Shown piece by piece: positions 44,892 through 53,361 of a stretch of 64,000 nucleotides of DNA. This DNA comes from Candidatus Thorarchaeota archaeon (lineage in GTDB: Archaea > Asgardarchaeota > Thorarchaeia > Thorarchaeales > Thorarchaeaceae): assembly GCA_004524595.1 (NCBI GenBank), contig SDOA01000002.1, positions 1-64,000 of the forward strand, written 5' to 3'. The notes beneath the pieces were generated by a model, which had not been told where the DNA came from, did not search any database, and was given only the letters and a program-made list of their open reading frames with translations. Both the position numbers and the translations under genes were made by a program. Each line of letters starts with the position of its first letter. Position 1 is the first letter of the stretch.

Positions 44892-45728
44892 ATGTCCAGC
44901 AAGAAGTCGATTTTGGGAGTCTGGGTTATAGAACGAGGCAGTGGTAGGAATATTGTATCTCGCGCCTATTCAGAGGCTGTCAAGCTAGACATGGATCTTA
45001 TTGCTCCTTTCCTGTCAGCAACACATACCTTCATTGATAAGGCATCTAATGAGACCCTTAAGACAATCGATACAGAAACCAACCGCTATGTCTGGGAAGC
45101 AAACGATTGGTTACTGTTCGTCATGGTCGTAAGCAAAGCCGCACGACTTGGACACATGCGTTTCATGTTGGAATATGCATTGAAAGAATTCATGACCAAT
45201 GAAGTTCCAGTAGAAACCGATGTCGCCTCTATGCTTAAGAGCTGGCATGGTACACCCAAGACCTTCAAGAACTTTGGGAACTTTATTGATGAACTCGTCA
45301 CACAATATGAGGAAACTGACGAGTGTCTTGTTGCAGGGAAATCAATGGACTGCTTGGAAGTCTATAGTCATCTCTTTCGTGGAGTCATGAAGGTTAAGAC
45401 AACGAAAGCAAAAAGAAAACAGGTCGTCGACAAGATGAAGGGGTATATAGAACCCCTTTTGGGAAGATATGCATTTCTTGAGAACATTCCAGTAGATGGA
45501 GCTGGAATCGAAGTGCTTCAGATTGATGTCTATGGGGTGGCATATCAACATCTCAGAGACGCCCTTGAAGAGTTACTGCGCCTCCTTGGAATGGTCACTA
45601 GAGAAATTGTGTCAAAAAAGGAGTATCGCGATATGATCTTCGATCATGTAATGCCATATGTCAAGAGGGACATTCAGAGATTACAGACTTATGCAATATT
45701 AGATGATGTTGTCCGTTATCTATTCTGA
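44892..45728 (+). CDS. Longin-like domain protein (Asgard-type)
   Basis: 278 residues. The first ~105 have the pattern of a longin/roadblock-like fold: strand ILGVWVIERGSGRNIV, then SRAYSEAVKLDMDLIAPFLS with the DxDLIxxFLxA signature, TIDTETNRYVWEANDWLLFV and a C-terminal helix RLGHMRFMLEYALKEF. Such domains are expanded in Asgard archaea and in eukaryotes occur in trafficking proteins (SNAREs, adaptins, SRP receptor) that work with small GTPases. The remaining ~170 residues are helical with no motif I recognise. A small GTPase gene is not adjacent. The gene has no signal peptide or membrane span. The assignment rests on pattern, not on a search. Confidence 0.55.
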   Translation: MSSKKSILGVWVIERGSGRNIVSRAYSEAVKLDMDLIAPFLSATHTFIDKASNETLKTIDTETNRYVWEANDWLLFVMVVSKAARLGHMRFMLEYALKEFMTNEVPVETDVASMLKSWHGTPKTFKNFGNFIDELVTQYEETDECLVAGKSMDCLEVYSHLFRGVMKVKTTKAKRKQVVDKMKGYIEPLLGRYAFLENIPVDGAGIEVLQIDVYGVAYQHLRDALEELLRLLGMVTREIVSKKEYRDMIFDHVMPYVKRDIQRLQTYAILDDVVRYLF

Positions 45729-47072
45729 TCATTTTTCTAGAGCGACAACCGCTCTTTGAACTACTTGCCCGCGTTTTCTTTCGGGTAGCTGCTCCCTCTC
45801 AGGGGATATTCTCAATCTTTCATCTGTACTACTCATACTTCGAATCATGTCTGAAGGAAGCATTCTGTATATCCCTAGTCCAGTACCCTTTATCATCTGT
45901 CGTATGTCTATATTCAAAGGTCCGGTTTTACTAATGATGACCGGGATTGTCATGGCAACACGACCATCTGGTCGAAGTATCTCTCTAATTTGAACGAGCG
46001 TATCATGATATAGATGTGTTAGTTCTTTGATAGTATTCTCAACATTATCCATCTCAGGTTGTTGCGAGAACACAGGTCCAAGACTGGGTTCGAAAGCTAC
46101 AGCATCCACTTGCTTCTGAATAATATCGGCAAGTTCACGTGAGTCTCCTCTAATGACTTGAAAATCAATTTTCTGTCCACTATCTCGCGCAAACCATGCA
46201 AGATTAGCCTTAGTACCCTGCACCTGATCTGCATCGATATCAACACCTATACACTTCATTTCCAGCATCGCCGCTTCCATGAGTAAAGTTCCAGTTCCAC
46301 AAAATGGATCAAGTACTGTATCGCCAGGCCTAGCTCCTGCAAGATTTAGTAGAGTTCTGCAGATTTTTGGGCTAGTACTGATCTCCGAGGAGATATAGGG
46401 TCTAGACTCGTCTCGATACTGTTGGAGAACTGAATCATAGACAACCATTGACCGTGCAAGGTACAGGTATTTTTCAGTAAATGCAGCAAGCAACTCAGAA
46501 TTCGGAGGTAGGAGGAGATTATTACTGGCAATAGTCTTAGGCCAAAGGGCTAGATTCATTTTTTTCGGATCTCGATTATCTGGCCTATCATATGCATAAT
46601 AGTCCGCCTTCTTTGCTCCTTTTTGGATGAGAAGTTTCTTGATAGTGTCATTCAGGCCTCGTGTGAATCTTCGATATTGAATTGGTGCTCTACCGTCGAA
46701 TACTGGATATGTGCTTACTCCAAACTTGATTTTCTTGCCTTGCGGTCGTTGCCACAGATGATGCAACCATGGACAACTAGTAAGAACACTTAGTGCCTCT
46801 TTATTGGACTTGCCATTAGTTGGATATGCTTTAAGTGGGATATCGATATCATACCTCTCTATAACCCGTCCCGTCTTATAGCAACCTCCAAGAGCAGATT
46901 GCATGTCGATGACTTCTTCAACACTCAATTTTTCTTTGAAATCCACAATTGCTGCATTCCTCGAGTGATCAACAAGAATTGCCTCGTACCCCCTATTTCG
47001 TACATAGACTAACAATTCCGCAATACTGAGTAACCAATTTGAACCTAGTATGAACATGTATTCAGTCATCAT
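45729..47072 (-). CDS. Trm-G10/Trm11-like RNA methyltransferase with altered catalytic motif
   Basis: 447 residues. An N-terminal THUMP-like region with the tract RRFTRGLNDTIKKLLIQKGAKK (split here: FTRGLNDTIKKLL) precedes a Rossmann methyltransferase. Its AdoMet motif is DPFCGTGTLLMEAAM near residue 242, followed by GVDIDADQVQGTKANL. In the catalytic position where tRNA N2-guanine methyltransferases have DPPY, this protein reads EPSLGP (near residue 311). Related archaeal proteins can have EP-type variants, so activity may be retained, but a changed substrate is possible. It overlaps the endonuclease IV-like gene by 4 bases (ATGA), so the pair is one operon. It is most similar to COG1041-type enzymes that modify G10 of tRNA. 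Confidence 0.8.
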   Translation of the reverse strand: MMTEYMFILGSNWLLSIAELLVYVRNRGYEAILVDHSRNAAIVDFKEKLSVEEVIDMQSALGGCYKTGRVIERYDIDIPLKAYPTNGKSNKEALSVLTSCPWLHHLWQRPQGKKIKFGVSTYPVFDGRAPIQYRRFTRGLNDTIKKLLIQKGAKKADYYAYDRPDNRDPKKMNLALWPKTIASNNLLLPPNSELLAAFTEKYLYLARSMVVYDSVLQQYRDESRPYISSEISTSPKICRTLLNLAGARPGDTVLDPFCGTGTLLMEAAMLEMKCIGVDIDADQVQGTKANLAWFARDSGQKIDFQVIRGDSRELADIIQKQVDAVAFEPSLGPVFSQQPEMDNVENTIKELTHLYHDTLVQIREILRPDGRVAMTIPVIISKTGPLNIDIRQMIKGTGLGIYRMLPSDMIRSMSSTDERLRISPEREQLPERKRGQVVQRAVVALEK

Positions 47073-47908
47073 TTAGCCCTCTGTATCTCTTCGAATAGGT
47101 ACTTGGCGTATAATGCACCTTGGAGAGGATCTGGAGATTCACATATGAAGGTAGGCTTGTATCCAACTTCTTGCACAAGCTCCATCAATGGATAGATATC
47201 TGGCCCCCACTCGCTTCCAAGAGGTCTGTGAGACCCCTCTCCTTTTTCTGTGAATGTAATCCCACTGATATGGAAGTGCATATTATCAATGAAGAGACTA
47301 CCTAGCTCTATCTCAAATTGATTGAGAATATCTAGGTAACTCTCTCTATCATTTATCGCTCCTTGACTTCGCGCGTAGAGATGAGCCCAGTCAATAGTGG
47401 GAATACATCCATCAACATCTTGACATAGGTTGATGATCTGTTCCACTGAACCATACATGCTAATTTTACCTGCAATCTCTGGAGCAAGCCAAGCTCCACC
47501 TCCTGCCTCTCCCGCTTCCTCCCAGACACTTCTCAACGAATCTCTAATTACACAATGCGCCTCCTCTCGACTCAATCCTCCAAGAGTACCAGGATGAAAA
47601 ACAATTCGTTTCACTCTCATCAAGGGTGCGAATCTTAGCGCTTTGATAAGACGTTGTTTTGATCTCTCTCGTGTTTTTTGATCTTTTGAAGCAAGACTGA
47701 TGTAGTATGCTTCGTGCATACTCATAGCAATTTCATGATTATCAGCAAGTTCCCCAATTACCTTTGCCTTCTCTTCTTTCAATGTCAATCCATGCACTGC
47801 AGCATATTCAAGCGCAGTGACTCCGACATCATTTAGAATTTGAAAGACTCTCTCTGGTCTTCCCTTTGCATCAGCAGGATATCCTGCAGGTCCAAAGAGA
47901 ATCTTCAT
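47069..47908 (-). CDS. Endonuclease IV/xylose-isomerase-like TIM-barrel protein
   Basis: About 280 residues from the ATG at 47908 (MKILFGPAGYP). The frame opens at 47947, but GGAGGA at 47921-47926 and the neighbouring stop favour the later start. The alternation of metal-type positions fits the endonuclease IV (Nfo) fold: SMHEAYYIS, VFHPGTLGG, LAPEIAG (the Glu ligand), TIDWAHLYAR, FHISGITF and a final CESPDP. Nfo enzymes cut at abasic sites, but these remote archaeal members have also been proposed to be sugar isomerases; the exact role is open. It overlaps the methyltransferase gene by 4 bases, with a DUF6125-like gene 8 bases upstream. Confidence 0.8.
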   Translation of the reverse strand: MKILFGPAGYPADAKGRPERVFQILNDVGVTALEYAAVHGLTLKEEKAKVIGELADNHEIAMSMHEAYYISLASKDQKTRERSKQRLIKALRFAPLMRVKRIVFHPGTLGGLSREEAHCVIRDSLRSVWEEAGEAGGGAWLAPEIAGKISMYGSVEQIINLCQDVDGCIPTIDWAHLYARSQGAINDRESYLDILNQFEIELGSLFIDNMHFHISGITFTEKGEGSHRPLGSEWGPDIYPLMELVQEVGYKPTFICESPDPLQGALYAKYLFEEIQRAK

Positions 47909-47916
47909 CAGAATAA

Positions 47917-48423
47917 TCATTCCTCCAACGTAAACTCCCATCTGCAATATGCATCACCAGGATGCTCATCCGGTGGACAAAATATGCATCGCGTCTTTAT
48001 TCTGGGATCAATGGTTTCCGCAAAGTAGCTATATTCAATTTCGCCTACCTGCTTGCAGGGAAAATCAGGTAATCCCTTTCGATTTCTAGCGACCTGTACT
48101 CGACATTCATTCATTGTGAAGAGAAGAGTCCTATCATCTTTCCATTCTGTCGATTGTGTATTGAGCCTAGCATAGACCCTATATCCTAAGGCTTTCTCAA
48201 GTGCTTTCAATCCGCCATTTGATTCAATATCAAACTCTTTCATGATTCTCTTGGCTTCAATCGGTGAGAATGTCTTCCAAGCTTCTTTGTCCATCTCTAT
48301 AGCAACATCTATACCATATTTCTTCTCTAGGGCTAAGAAGTACGCTCCATCCATGGCCTGCCATGCTTTTGCATAGGCATCAATGATTTTGAGTAATTCC
48401 TCTTTTGGTAGTCCTTCAAACAT
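47917..48423 (-). CDS. DUF6125-like protein (ATC-hydrolase-type fold family)
   Basis: About 168 residues from the ATG at 48423 (MFEGLPKEEL); the frame opens at 48510. It matches the archaeal/bacterial DUF6125 pattern, related to L-2-amino-thiazoline-4-carboxylic acid hydrolase: AYAKAWQAMDGAYFLALE, an ECRVQVAR segment near residue 109, and a C-terminal CIFCPPDEHP cysteine motif that probably binds metal. The biochemical role of the family is unknown. It lies in a three-gene minus-strand run with the endonuclease IV-like and methyltransferase genes and is divergent from UbiA. Confidence 0.7.
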   Translation of the reverse strand: MFEGLPKEELLKIIDAYAKAWQAMDGAYFLALEKKYGIDVAIEMDKEAWKTFSPIEAKRIMKEFDIESNGGLKALEKALGYRVYARLNTQSTEWKDDRTLLFTMNECRVQVARNRKGLPDFPCKQVGEIEYSYFAETIDPRIKTRCIFCPPDEHPGDAYCRWEFTLEE

Positions 48424-48543
48424 GGCTAATCTCCATTTCTGTTGTTTTTCAGTCCAGAATATGAGTGATTGGGTATGCTCTCTTGTTCTCCGCAAGTCTT
48501 TAATCTGCACTTAATTATTCAACAAAACAGGATGGAGCGTCCT

Positions 48544-49482
48544 ATGACTGAAACTGAAAATAAAACGAGTATAGATTTCGCTGCTTTTCTTTCAATCATC
48601 CGCCCCCAGAATTGCATCATTGGTGGATTAACTGTGATTGCAGGGATTGCTATTGCCTACTCTACTCAATGGGGATCCGGCGGTCCTGGACTTTCTTCCA
48701 TCTTCTATCTATTCGTCTACGGGTACATCACCTACTTCTTTGTCGCTGCGGGTGGTAATGTTGTCAATGACATCTTTGATATTGAGGTAGATAAAATAAA
48801 CAGGCCTCATCGAGCTCTACCTAGTGGTCGAATGACAATTAAACAAGCTTGGACTTACGTTATGCTTCTTAGTCTTCTTGGAATCCTTTTTGCCTGGTTA
48901 CCAGGACGTCCAATAAGTGCTTTAATTGTTATATGTTTCCTGATCATCGGTTATGTCTATGCGGCCAAAGTCAAGACCTTGGGTATTGCTGGTAATTTCA
49001 TGGTCGCATTTTCTTTTGCATTTGGTGTTCTTTATGGTTCTGTAGCATATGCTGAAATTCTCCTGATTCCTATTGCCCAGTCAATTCCTATTCCCTCGTG
49101 GCTCTTCTTCTTTACAGCCTTTTTGATTCTTCAAGCACGCGAAACAATCAAGGGAGCTGAAGATGTTGAAGGTGATAAGTTACGGAATGTTCGCACAATC
49201 GCACGAATCTATGGGTATAAACTTGCAGCCATTGTTGCAGCAAGTCTCAACTTTCTTGGGGTTTTGTGTTATGTGCTGATTTGGATTTGGAGTTTTGCAG
49301 ATTTTGCTCTTTGGCCTTTATTGATTCTCGGTGCTGGTATTGTGGCAGGTGCTGGTATTGTACCATTGACTGGACCGGATAACAAGAAACGGCTTATGAT
49401 TGCGAGTACATTAGACAAGGTTGGAGCTCTAGTAGGCCTTATTGCATTCGTTATCATACCCATGTACGCAATTTTCTTCTAA
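48544..49482 (+). CDS. UbiA-family prenyltransferase
   Basis: 312 residues with about 8-9 membrane helices. The aspartate-rich prenyl-diphosphate motif NDIFDIEVDKINRPHR (75-90) matches the consensus NDxxDxxxDxxNRPxR, and the second motif is in KGAEDVEGDKLRNVRT. In archaea such enzymes usually attach the second geranylgeranyl chain to glycerol-1-phosphate (DGGGP synthase) for ether lipids. A different acceptor (quinone, heme O) cannot be excluded. The frame opens at 48469; the ATG at 48544 is chosen because GGAG (48534-48537) lies 6 bases before it. It acts in the cytoplasmic membrane. Confidence 0.85.
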   Translation: MTETENKTSIDFAAFLSIIRPQNCIIGGLTVIAGIAIAYSTQWGSGGPGLSSIFYLFVYGYITYFFVAAGGNVVNDIFDIEVDKINRPHRALPSGRMTIKQAWTYVMLLSLLGILFAWLPGRPISALIVICFLIIGYVYAAKVKTLGIAGNFMVAFSFAFGVLYGSVAYAEILLIPIAQSIPIPSWLFFFTAFLILQARETIKGAEDVEGDKLRNVRTIARIYGYKLAAIVAASLNFLGVLCYVLIWIWSFADFALWPLLILGAGIVAGAGIVPLTGPDNKKRLMIASTLDKVGALVGLIAFVIIPMYAIFF

Positions 49483-49485
49483 GTA

Positions 49486-50325
49486 TCAATGTGCCTGCCA
49501 GAAGGTCAGAATTAGTACGACCATACAAAGAATGGACACAATAGTTGCCCATGCTGTTGAGGTATCATGCGCTTCGCGTATCCCATAGATCAAAAGAAAC
49601 CCAGTCCAGAGAAATGCCCCTGTCATCATGATATCAAGAGTCTGCCAAACCCCTGATGAATAAGCAAAATTCACTATCGCTGGCGTTATTGTAGCGAGTG
49701 CTTCTGAATTGTAGAAATCCACAATAGATGGATATCCTGGTACAATCACTAGGACCACTATAATCGAAACGAGTCTTACAAGAATGACTGGAGTCATGCT
49801 ATAGCCAATCACCGATAAGGTCTTCATTCGACTTCCTGAGCCTCCTACTAGTTTAAAGGCAAAGTGAGCAAATGCTGTCCCAATTGCAATATATACTAAA
49901 CCTAACATGAGATTCGGTATCATTCCAATTAATGCAACCAAGTAGAAATATGTGCCATGAGGGCTTACTAGAACATTTGCATTGACTGTCTCCATCGTTG
50001 TAGCATTCAATATTACTAATGTAGTCACCTTTGACGAGAGTGCAAGAAACATACCTGCGATTATTGCTGCATTTATTAGAATAATCAGAAAAGGTCCTGC
50101 TGCATCTGGTCTCTGTCCAATATCACGATAGGTAGCAGCTGGTCTTCGAATCACGCCCCACATTCTCTCACCAGTTCCCATGAAATGGACCTCTTTGCTC
50201 TCAGGTCTCTTGAGCATCGGCAAGATTCTCTCTAGAGTTTCTTCAGTAATTCTCTCTCTGCAGATTGGACATATTGTAGCATCAGCCGGAACCGGGCTAT
50301 CACAGAACTCGCAACGTCGAACCAT
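49486..50325 (-). CDS. Zinc-ribbon Yip1-domain membrane protein
   Basis: About 279 residues from the ATG at 50325 (MVRRCEFC). An N-terminal zinc ribbon with CEFC and CPIC (about residues 4-24) precedes a linker and five membrane helices of the Yip1 type (from about 75). VIRRPAATYRDIGQRPDAAGP is the lead-in typical for Yip1-like proteins in prokaryotes. In eukaryotes Yip1 acts with Rab GTPases at ER/Golgi membranes; in prokaryotes no role is known. The gene converges on UbiA with a 3-base gap. Membrane trafficking is an inference only. Confidence 0.75.
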   Translation of the reverse strand: MVRRCEFCDSPVPADATICPICRERITEETLERILPMLKRPESKEVHFMGTGERMWGVIRRPAATYRDIGQRPDAAGPFLIILINAAIIAGMFLALSSKVTTLVILNATTMETVNANVLVSPHGTYFYLVALIGMIPNLMLGLVYIAIGTAFAHFAFKLVGGSGSRMKTLSVIGYSMTPVILVRLVSIIVVLVIVPGYPSIVDFYNSEALATITPAIVNFAYSSGVWQTLDIMMTGAFLWTGFLLIYGIREAHDTSTAWATIVSILCMVVLILTFWQAH

Positions 50326-50426
50326 AATGTTCACCATCATCGAGAGATCGATACTGGGGTATCTCTTGTTCTGAGTGATGCTTCTGTCTATTTAAGCGAT
50401 TGCCGGTTGTTTCTATTACGATTGGT

Positions 50427-51053
50427 TTACCATATTCCAAAGTATTTGTAGACACCTGTTGGGTGAATCACCAAATATGGGACCAATGCATCACCAACAC
50501 TCTGAACAGAGTTGATGCTTAGTACCACAGCTAATATGTACATTATTGTGGCACCATCCATTGTTGGCAAAATCAGAGACCAATATAGAAAATTCGCAGG
50601 TATCATAATTGCTAGACGAACCACGAACGCTAGCAACATCATTGAAAAGTAGAATCTTGGTTTTGAGAGGGCCTCCCCTCCTACCATAGCTCTCCATTTT
50701 TGAACACCAAACCATGGAATCAAGATCATTGGTAGTGTAGCTAGTATTTTGAAAACCGGACCAATTGCAGTCGGATCGTATAAGAAGAGACCTAGAGTCC
50801 CTGCACAAGTGCTTATGACTCCTACACGACGACCACCAATTAGAAATGCGGCAATCCAAAATAATGATACAGGGTCAAAGAGGGCAATACCCCAGCCAGC
50901 AACTCTTGTAATCATAGTAGCTGTTGGGGCTACAGCAATAGAAAGTGATGCTAGGACACTAGCTGTTACAATCTGCCGTACTTTCTCACTGCTCTCGGAT
51001 GATGGAATATAGTCAAGTTCCACATTATCATCAGGCATCGATTGATCCGCCAT
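50427..51053 (-). CDS. ECF-transporter-type S component (membrane substrate-binding subunit)
   Basis: 208 residues from the ATG at 51053 (MADQSMPD); the frame opens at 51104 and ATGs at codons 18 and 23 of that frame are possible. There are five or six membrane helices: ASLSIAVAPTATMITRVAGW, FWIAAFLIGGRRVGVISTC, FKILATLPMILIPWFGV, MMLLAFVVRLAIMIPANF and ILAVVLSINSVQSVG. The N-terminal A-rich helix is typical for ECF S components, which capture a vitamin or metal and hand it to an EcfT/EcfA energising module. Substrate cannot be told from this sequence. No EcfA/T gene lies beside it. The two HTH genes beside it could sense its substrate. Confidence 0.6.
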   Translation of the reverse strand: MADQSMPDDNVELDYIPSSESSEKVRQIVTASVLASLSIAVAPTATMITRVAGWGIALFDPVSLFWIAAFLIGGRRVGVISTCAGTLGLFLYDPTAIGPVFKILATLPMILIPWFGVQKWRAMVGGEALSKPRFYFSMMLLAFVVRLAIMIPANFLYWSLILPTMDGATIMYILAVVLSINSVQSVGDALVPYLVIHPTGVYKYFGIW

Positions 51054-51152
51054 ATGCTGTTTTCCATGAGTGGTGACATCGACCATGCCTTTTGGCTGGA
51101 GCACTGCTATATTAATCTACCCATTGATAATTAGTTACTCAATTTTGGGTAA

Positions 51153-51608
51153 TTAAGTGGAGTCACTCAGTAATCTGTCGACTTTGCCAGAGAAATCTTC
51201 TGCGGACGCAGATTGGAATTTTGGTCTGTTTAACATCTGGAGTAACTTCCTAGTCGGTTCTAACCAGTCTGGATTTATTCTCCATTCTGCCCAATCTATT
51301 CCCGATGTAAGCGATGTTCTACTGATGACCAGTCTTGATGATACAAGGTCATTCATACCGTTGAGTATAGTCCCAATTGTGACTGCTCCAACAATTGCTC
51401 TCTCTTGCCGAGCTGCTCTTAGTAGGTCTGCTGTTGTGACCCAAGTTCCTTCTTCGACTAAGACTTTGAGTACTCTGGATCTCACTGGATCAGCTTCAAT
51501 AGCCCCCTTTAAAGGTGCAAGATTGATTGGTTGGAGACGTCTCTCACTTGTTTCTCTTCTTTCCCACACATCTTTATCGAAATCATCACGAAATGGAGCA
51601 AATTCCAA
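51153..51608 (-). CDS. Winged-helix transcriptional regulator
   Basis: 151 residues. After a basic N-terminal segment comes a winged helix: VRSRVLKVLVEEGTWVTTAD, then LLRAARQERAIVGAVTIGTI as the recognition region, and SRLVISRT as the wing. The C-terminal part has a WAEWRINPDW motif then a dimerisation helix, LLQMLNRPKF. Composition and charge make this strand the real coding strand; the plus-strand frame at the same place is serine/leucine-rich and has no domain. It lies 100 bases upstream of the S component on the same strand and could regulate it. It is divergent from the HTH gene at 51727. Confidence 0.7.
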   Translation of the reverse strand: MEFAPFRDDFDKDVWERRETSERRLQPINLAPLKGAIEADPVRSRVLKVLVEEGTWVTTADLLRAARQERAIVGAVTIGTILNGMNDLVSSRLVISRTSLTSGIDWAEWRINPDWLEPTRKLLQMLNRPKFQSASAEDFSGKVDRLLSDST

Positions 51609-51726
51609 TGTAGAACACCGAATAGACAGGTCTGCGAAAGCTTTTGAAATGAAGTATTATCCTCTAGCGATTGTGCGATGTCTTTGCACAACCCTTATTT
51701 TGCTTTGATTGTATTTTTACGTGTCT

Positions 51727-52104
51727 ATGAACGATCGAAATCAACTTGTAGGTCTATTTCAGAAGAGTTTCAAAAACCCATCAGACTTACTCTGCTGTGC
51801 ATTTGGTCTTAGAAATAGTGAGCTGGATGTATATTTCTCTCTTATCTCTGGATTGAATACTGTTGAGGACATCGCAGAGAAAATTGGAAAGGATAGAAGC
51901 ACAGTACAAAGAATCTTGAACAAGTTGCATGCTAAGGGTCTCGTTCTACGTGAAATCCAAAATATACCGAGAGGTGGTTACTTTTATGAATATAGAGCTG
52001 AAGCAAGTGAAACAATAAGGAACCAAATTTTGGATCAACTAGAAGAGTGGTACAAGGCAACCAGAAGCTTCTTGTTGGAAAGTTGGTCACAGAAACCTCA
52101 ATAA
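51727..52104 (+). CDS. TrmB/MarR-like HTH regulator
   Basis: 125 residues from the ATG at 51727 (MNDRNQLVG); the frame opens at 51709. It is a winged helix-turn-helix: LDVYFSLISGLNTVEDIAEK, then DRSTVQRILNKLHAKGLV with RGGYFYEYRAE as the wing, and a C-terminal helix LDQLEEWYKATRSFLLESW. It resembles the TrmB/ArsR-type regulators that control sugar and metal uptake. It is transcribed immediately before an ECF-type S component (25 bases gap), whose expression it probably controls. The ligand is unknown. Confidence 0.7.
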   Translation: MNDRNQLVGLFQKSFKNPSDLLCCAFGLRNSELDVYFSLISGLNTVEDIAEKIGKDRSTVQRILNKLHAKGLVLREIQNIPRGGYFYEYRAEASETIRNQILDQLEEWYKATRSFLLESWSQKPQ

Positions 52105-52128
52105 TCTCTTGATTTGAGGAACGTTTCT

Positions 52129-52689
52129 ATGTCATTTCTACCAATTCAAAAGAACACAGTCGCCCTTACAACAATTGCACTTATTGCAGCTCTCGGTATG
52201 ATTGTTCGTTATACCTTACAGATACCTGTAATTCCAGAATTAGTAGAATTAACACCAGGATTTTTGTTCTCTATTCTGGGTGGACTGATTGGAGGTATAC
52301 CTGGTGGAATAATTGCTGGTACAGCAGTTGGTATTGGTGGCTCATTATCCGGTGTTGGATTCTCAATTCTCACACTATTCGGTAATATCTGTCTGGGAAT
52401 AGGCAGCGGGTATGCAATCTATTTTGCAACGCGTGATACCACGAAATACAATGGTCTAGTAATACTAGGTGCAGGAATAATTGGTGGATTTATTCCTACT
52501 ATGACTATGTTCTATACAATTGGACTTCCATTTGTTATCAATCTAGCATATGCGTCTATTGATATGATGCAAGGATTTCTCTGGGCCGTTCTTGCCATTA
52601 TTGTCGAAAAGAAAATCATACGACCGATTGTAGGTCAGTACCTATACGCTGAAGTAGAGATAGAAGAATTACGAAATGAGGAAGTATAG
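52129..52689 (+). CDS. ECF-transporter-type S component (second copy)
   Basis: 187 residues from the ATG at 52129 with GAGGA (52116-52120) upstream. It has about six membrane helices, and the glycine-rich motif ILGGLIGGIPGGIIAGTAVG, followed by GGSLSGVGF, is typical of ECF S components and related substrate-binding membrane proteins. The downstream HypB gene starts 7 bases later, so the two are probably co-transcribed. Nickel or cobalt would make sense as the substrate because of HypB, but this is inference only. It differs in sequence from the S component at 50427. Confidence 0.65.
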   Translation: MSFLPIQKNTVALTTIALIAALGMIVRYTLQIPVIPELVELTPGFLFSILGGLIGGIPGGIIAGTAVGIGGSLSGVGFSILTLFGNICLGIGSGYAIYFATRDTTKYNGLVILGAGIIGGFIPTMTMFYTIGLPFVINLAYASIDMMQGFLWAVLAIIVEKKIIRPIVGQYLYAEVEIEELRNEEV

Positions 52690-52695
52690 AGAGTA

Positions 52696-53361
52696 ATGAC
52701 CGGCGACAATAAAGAGCACAGAACAATCAGTATTGATGTGCGTCAAGACCTCTTTGGAGCAAATGAAGATGCTGCGGCTCAGAATACAGAAGTCTTCAAG
52801 AAACACGGGATTACAGTTATTGATATTATGGGTTCTGTAGGAACTGGTAAGACACAACTGATAGAGGCTCTCTGTGAAAGACTAAGCAACAAGTATAGAA
52901 TACTCATGATAGCTGGAGATCTTGCTACAACCATTGATGCTGATCGTGTGGGTTCCCATGGTGTTGACACTGTTCAAATTAACACGGGTACTGCCTGTCA
53001 TTTAGACGCAAGAATGATTCGTGTGGCTTTAGATGATGTTGATCTTTCAAAATATGACCTCTTATTTATCGAAAATGTCGGTAACCTAATTTGTCCTGCT
53101 GGTTATCCCCTCGGAGCGGCAAAGAAGATAGTTGTCGTTAGTGTGACTGAGGGTCCCTATATGATACGGAAGCACCCACTCACAATAAAGAGAGCTGATA
53201 TGGTTGTTATTAACAAGATTGACTTAGCAGAAGCTCTAGAATTTGATGTTGACGTTCTTGTTCAGGACATCAGACAAGTCGATGCAAATCTTCCCGTATT
53301 CATGATCAGTTCAAAGACTGGCGAAGGAATAACTGACCTTCTCTCTGCATTTGGTCTTTAG
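52696..53361 (+). CDS. hypB: HypB, nickel-inserting GTPase for hydrogenase maturation
   Basis: 221 residues. The G1 motif is GSVGTGKT (46-53), a nucleotide-linked metal motif lies in NTGTACHLDA near residue 97, ENVGNLICPA near 127 is the HypB signature, and NKIDLAE near 174 is G4. HypB delivers nickel to the large subunit of NiFe hydrogenase together with HypA. The N terminus has no histidine-rich stretch, so nickel storage is unlikely. The gene is behind an S component, and a NikR-CbiM unit lies about 10 kb away, giving this region a nickel theme. Its stop overlaps the TraB-like gene by 4 bases, in convergent orientation. Confidence 0.92.
   Translation: MTGDNKEHRTISIDVRQDLFGANEDAAAQNTEVFKKHGITVIDIMGSVGTGKTQLIEALCERLSNKYRILMIAGDLATTIDADRVGSHGVDTVQINTGTACHLDARMIRVALDDVDLSKYDLLFIENVGNLICPAGYPLGAAKKIVVVSVTEGPYMIRKHPLTIKRADMVVINKIDLAEALEFDVDVLVQDIRQVDANLPVFMISSKTGEGITDLLSAFGL

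Noticed and set aside
51157..51708. Plus-strand 183-residue open frame opposite the winged-helix gene
   Set aside because: It is serine/leucine-rich and without a domain, while the minus strand encodes a sensible winged helix.
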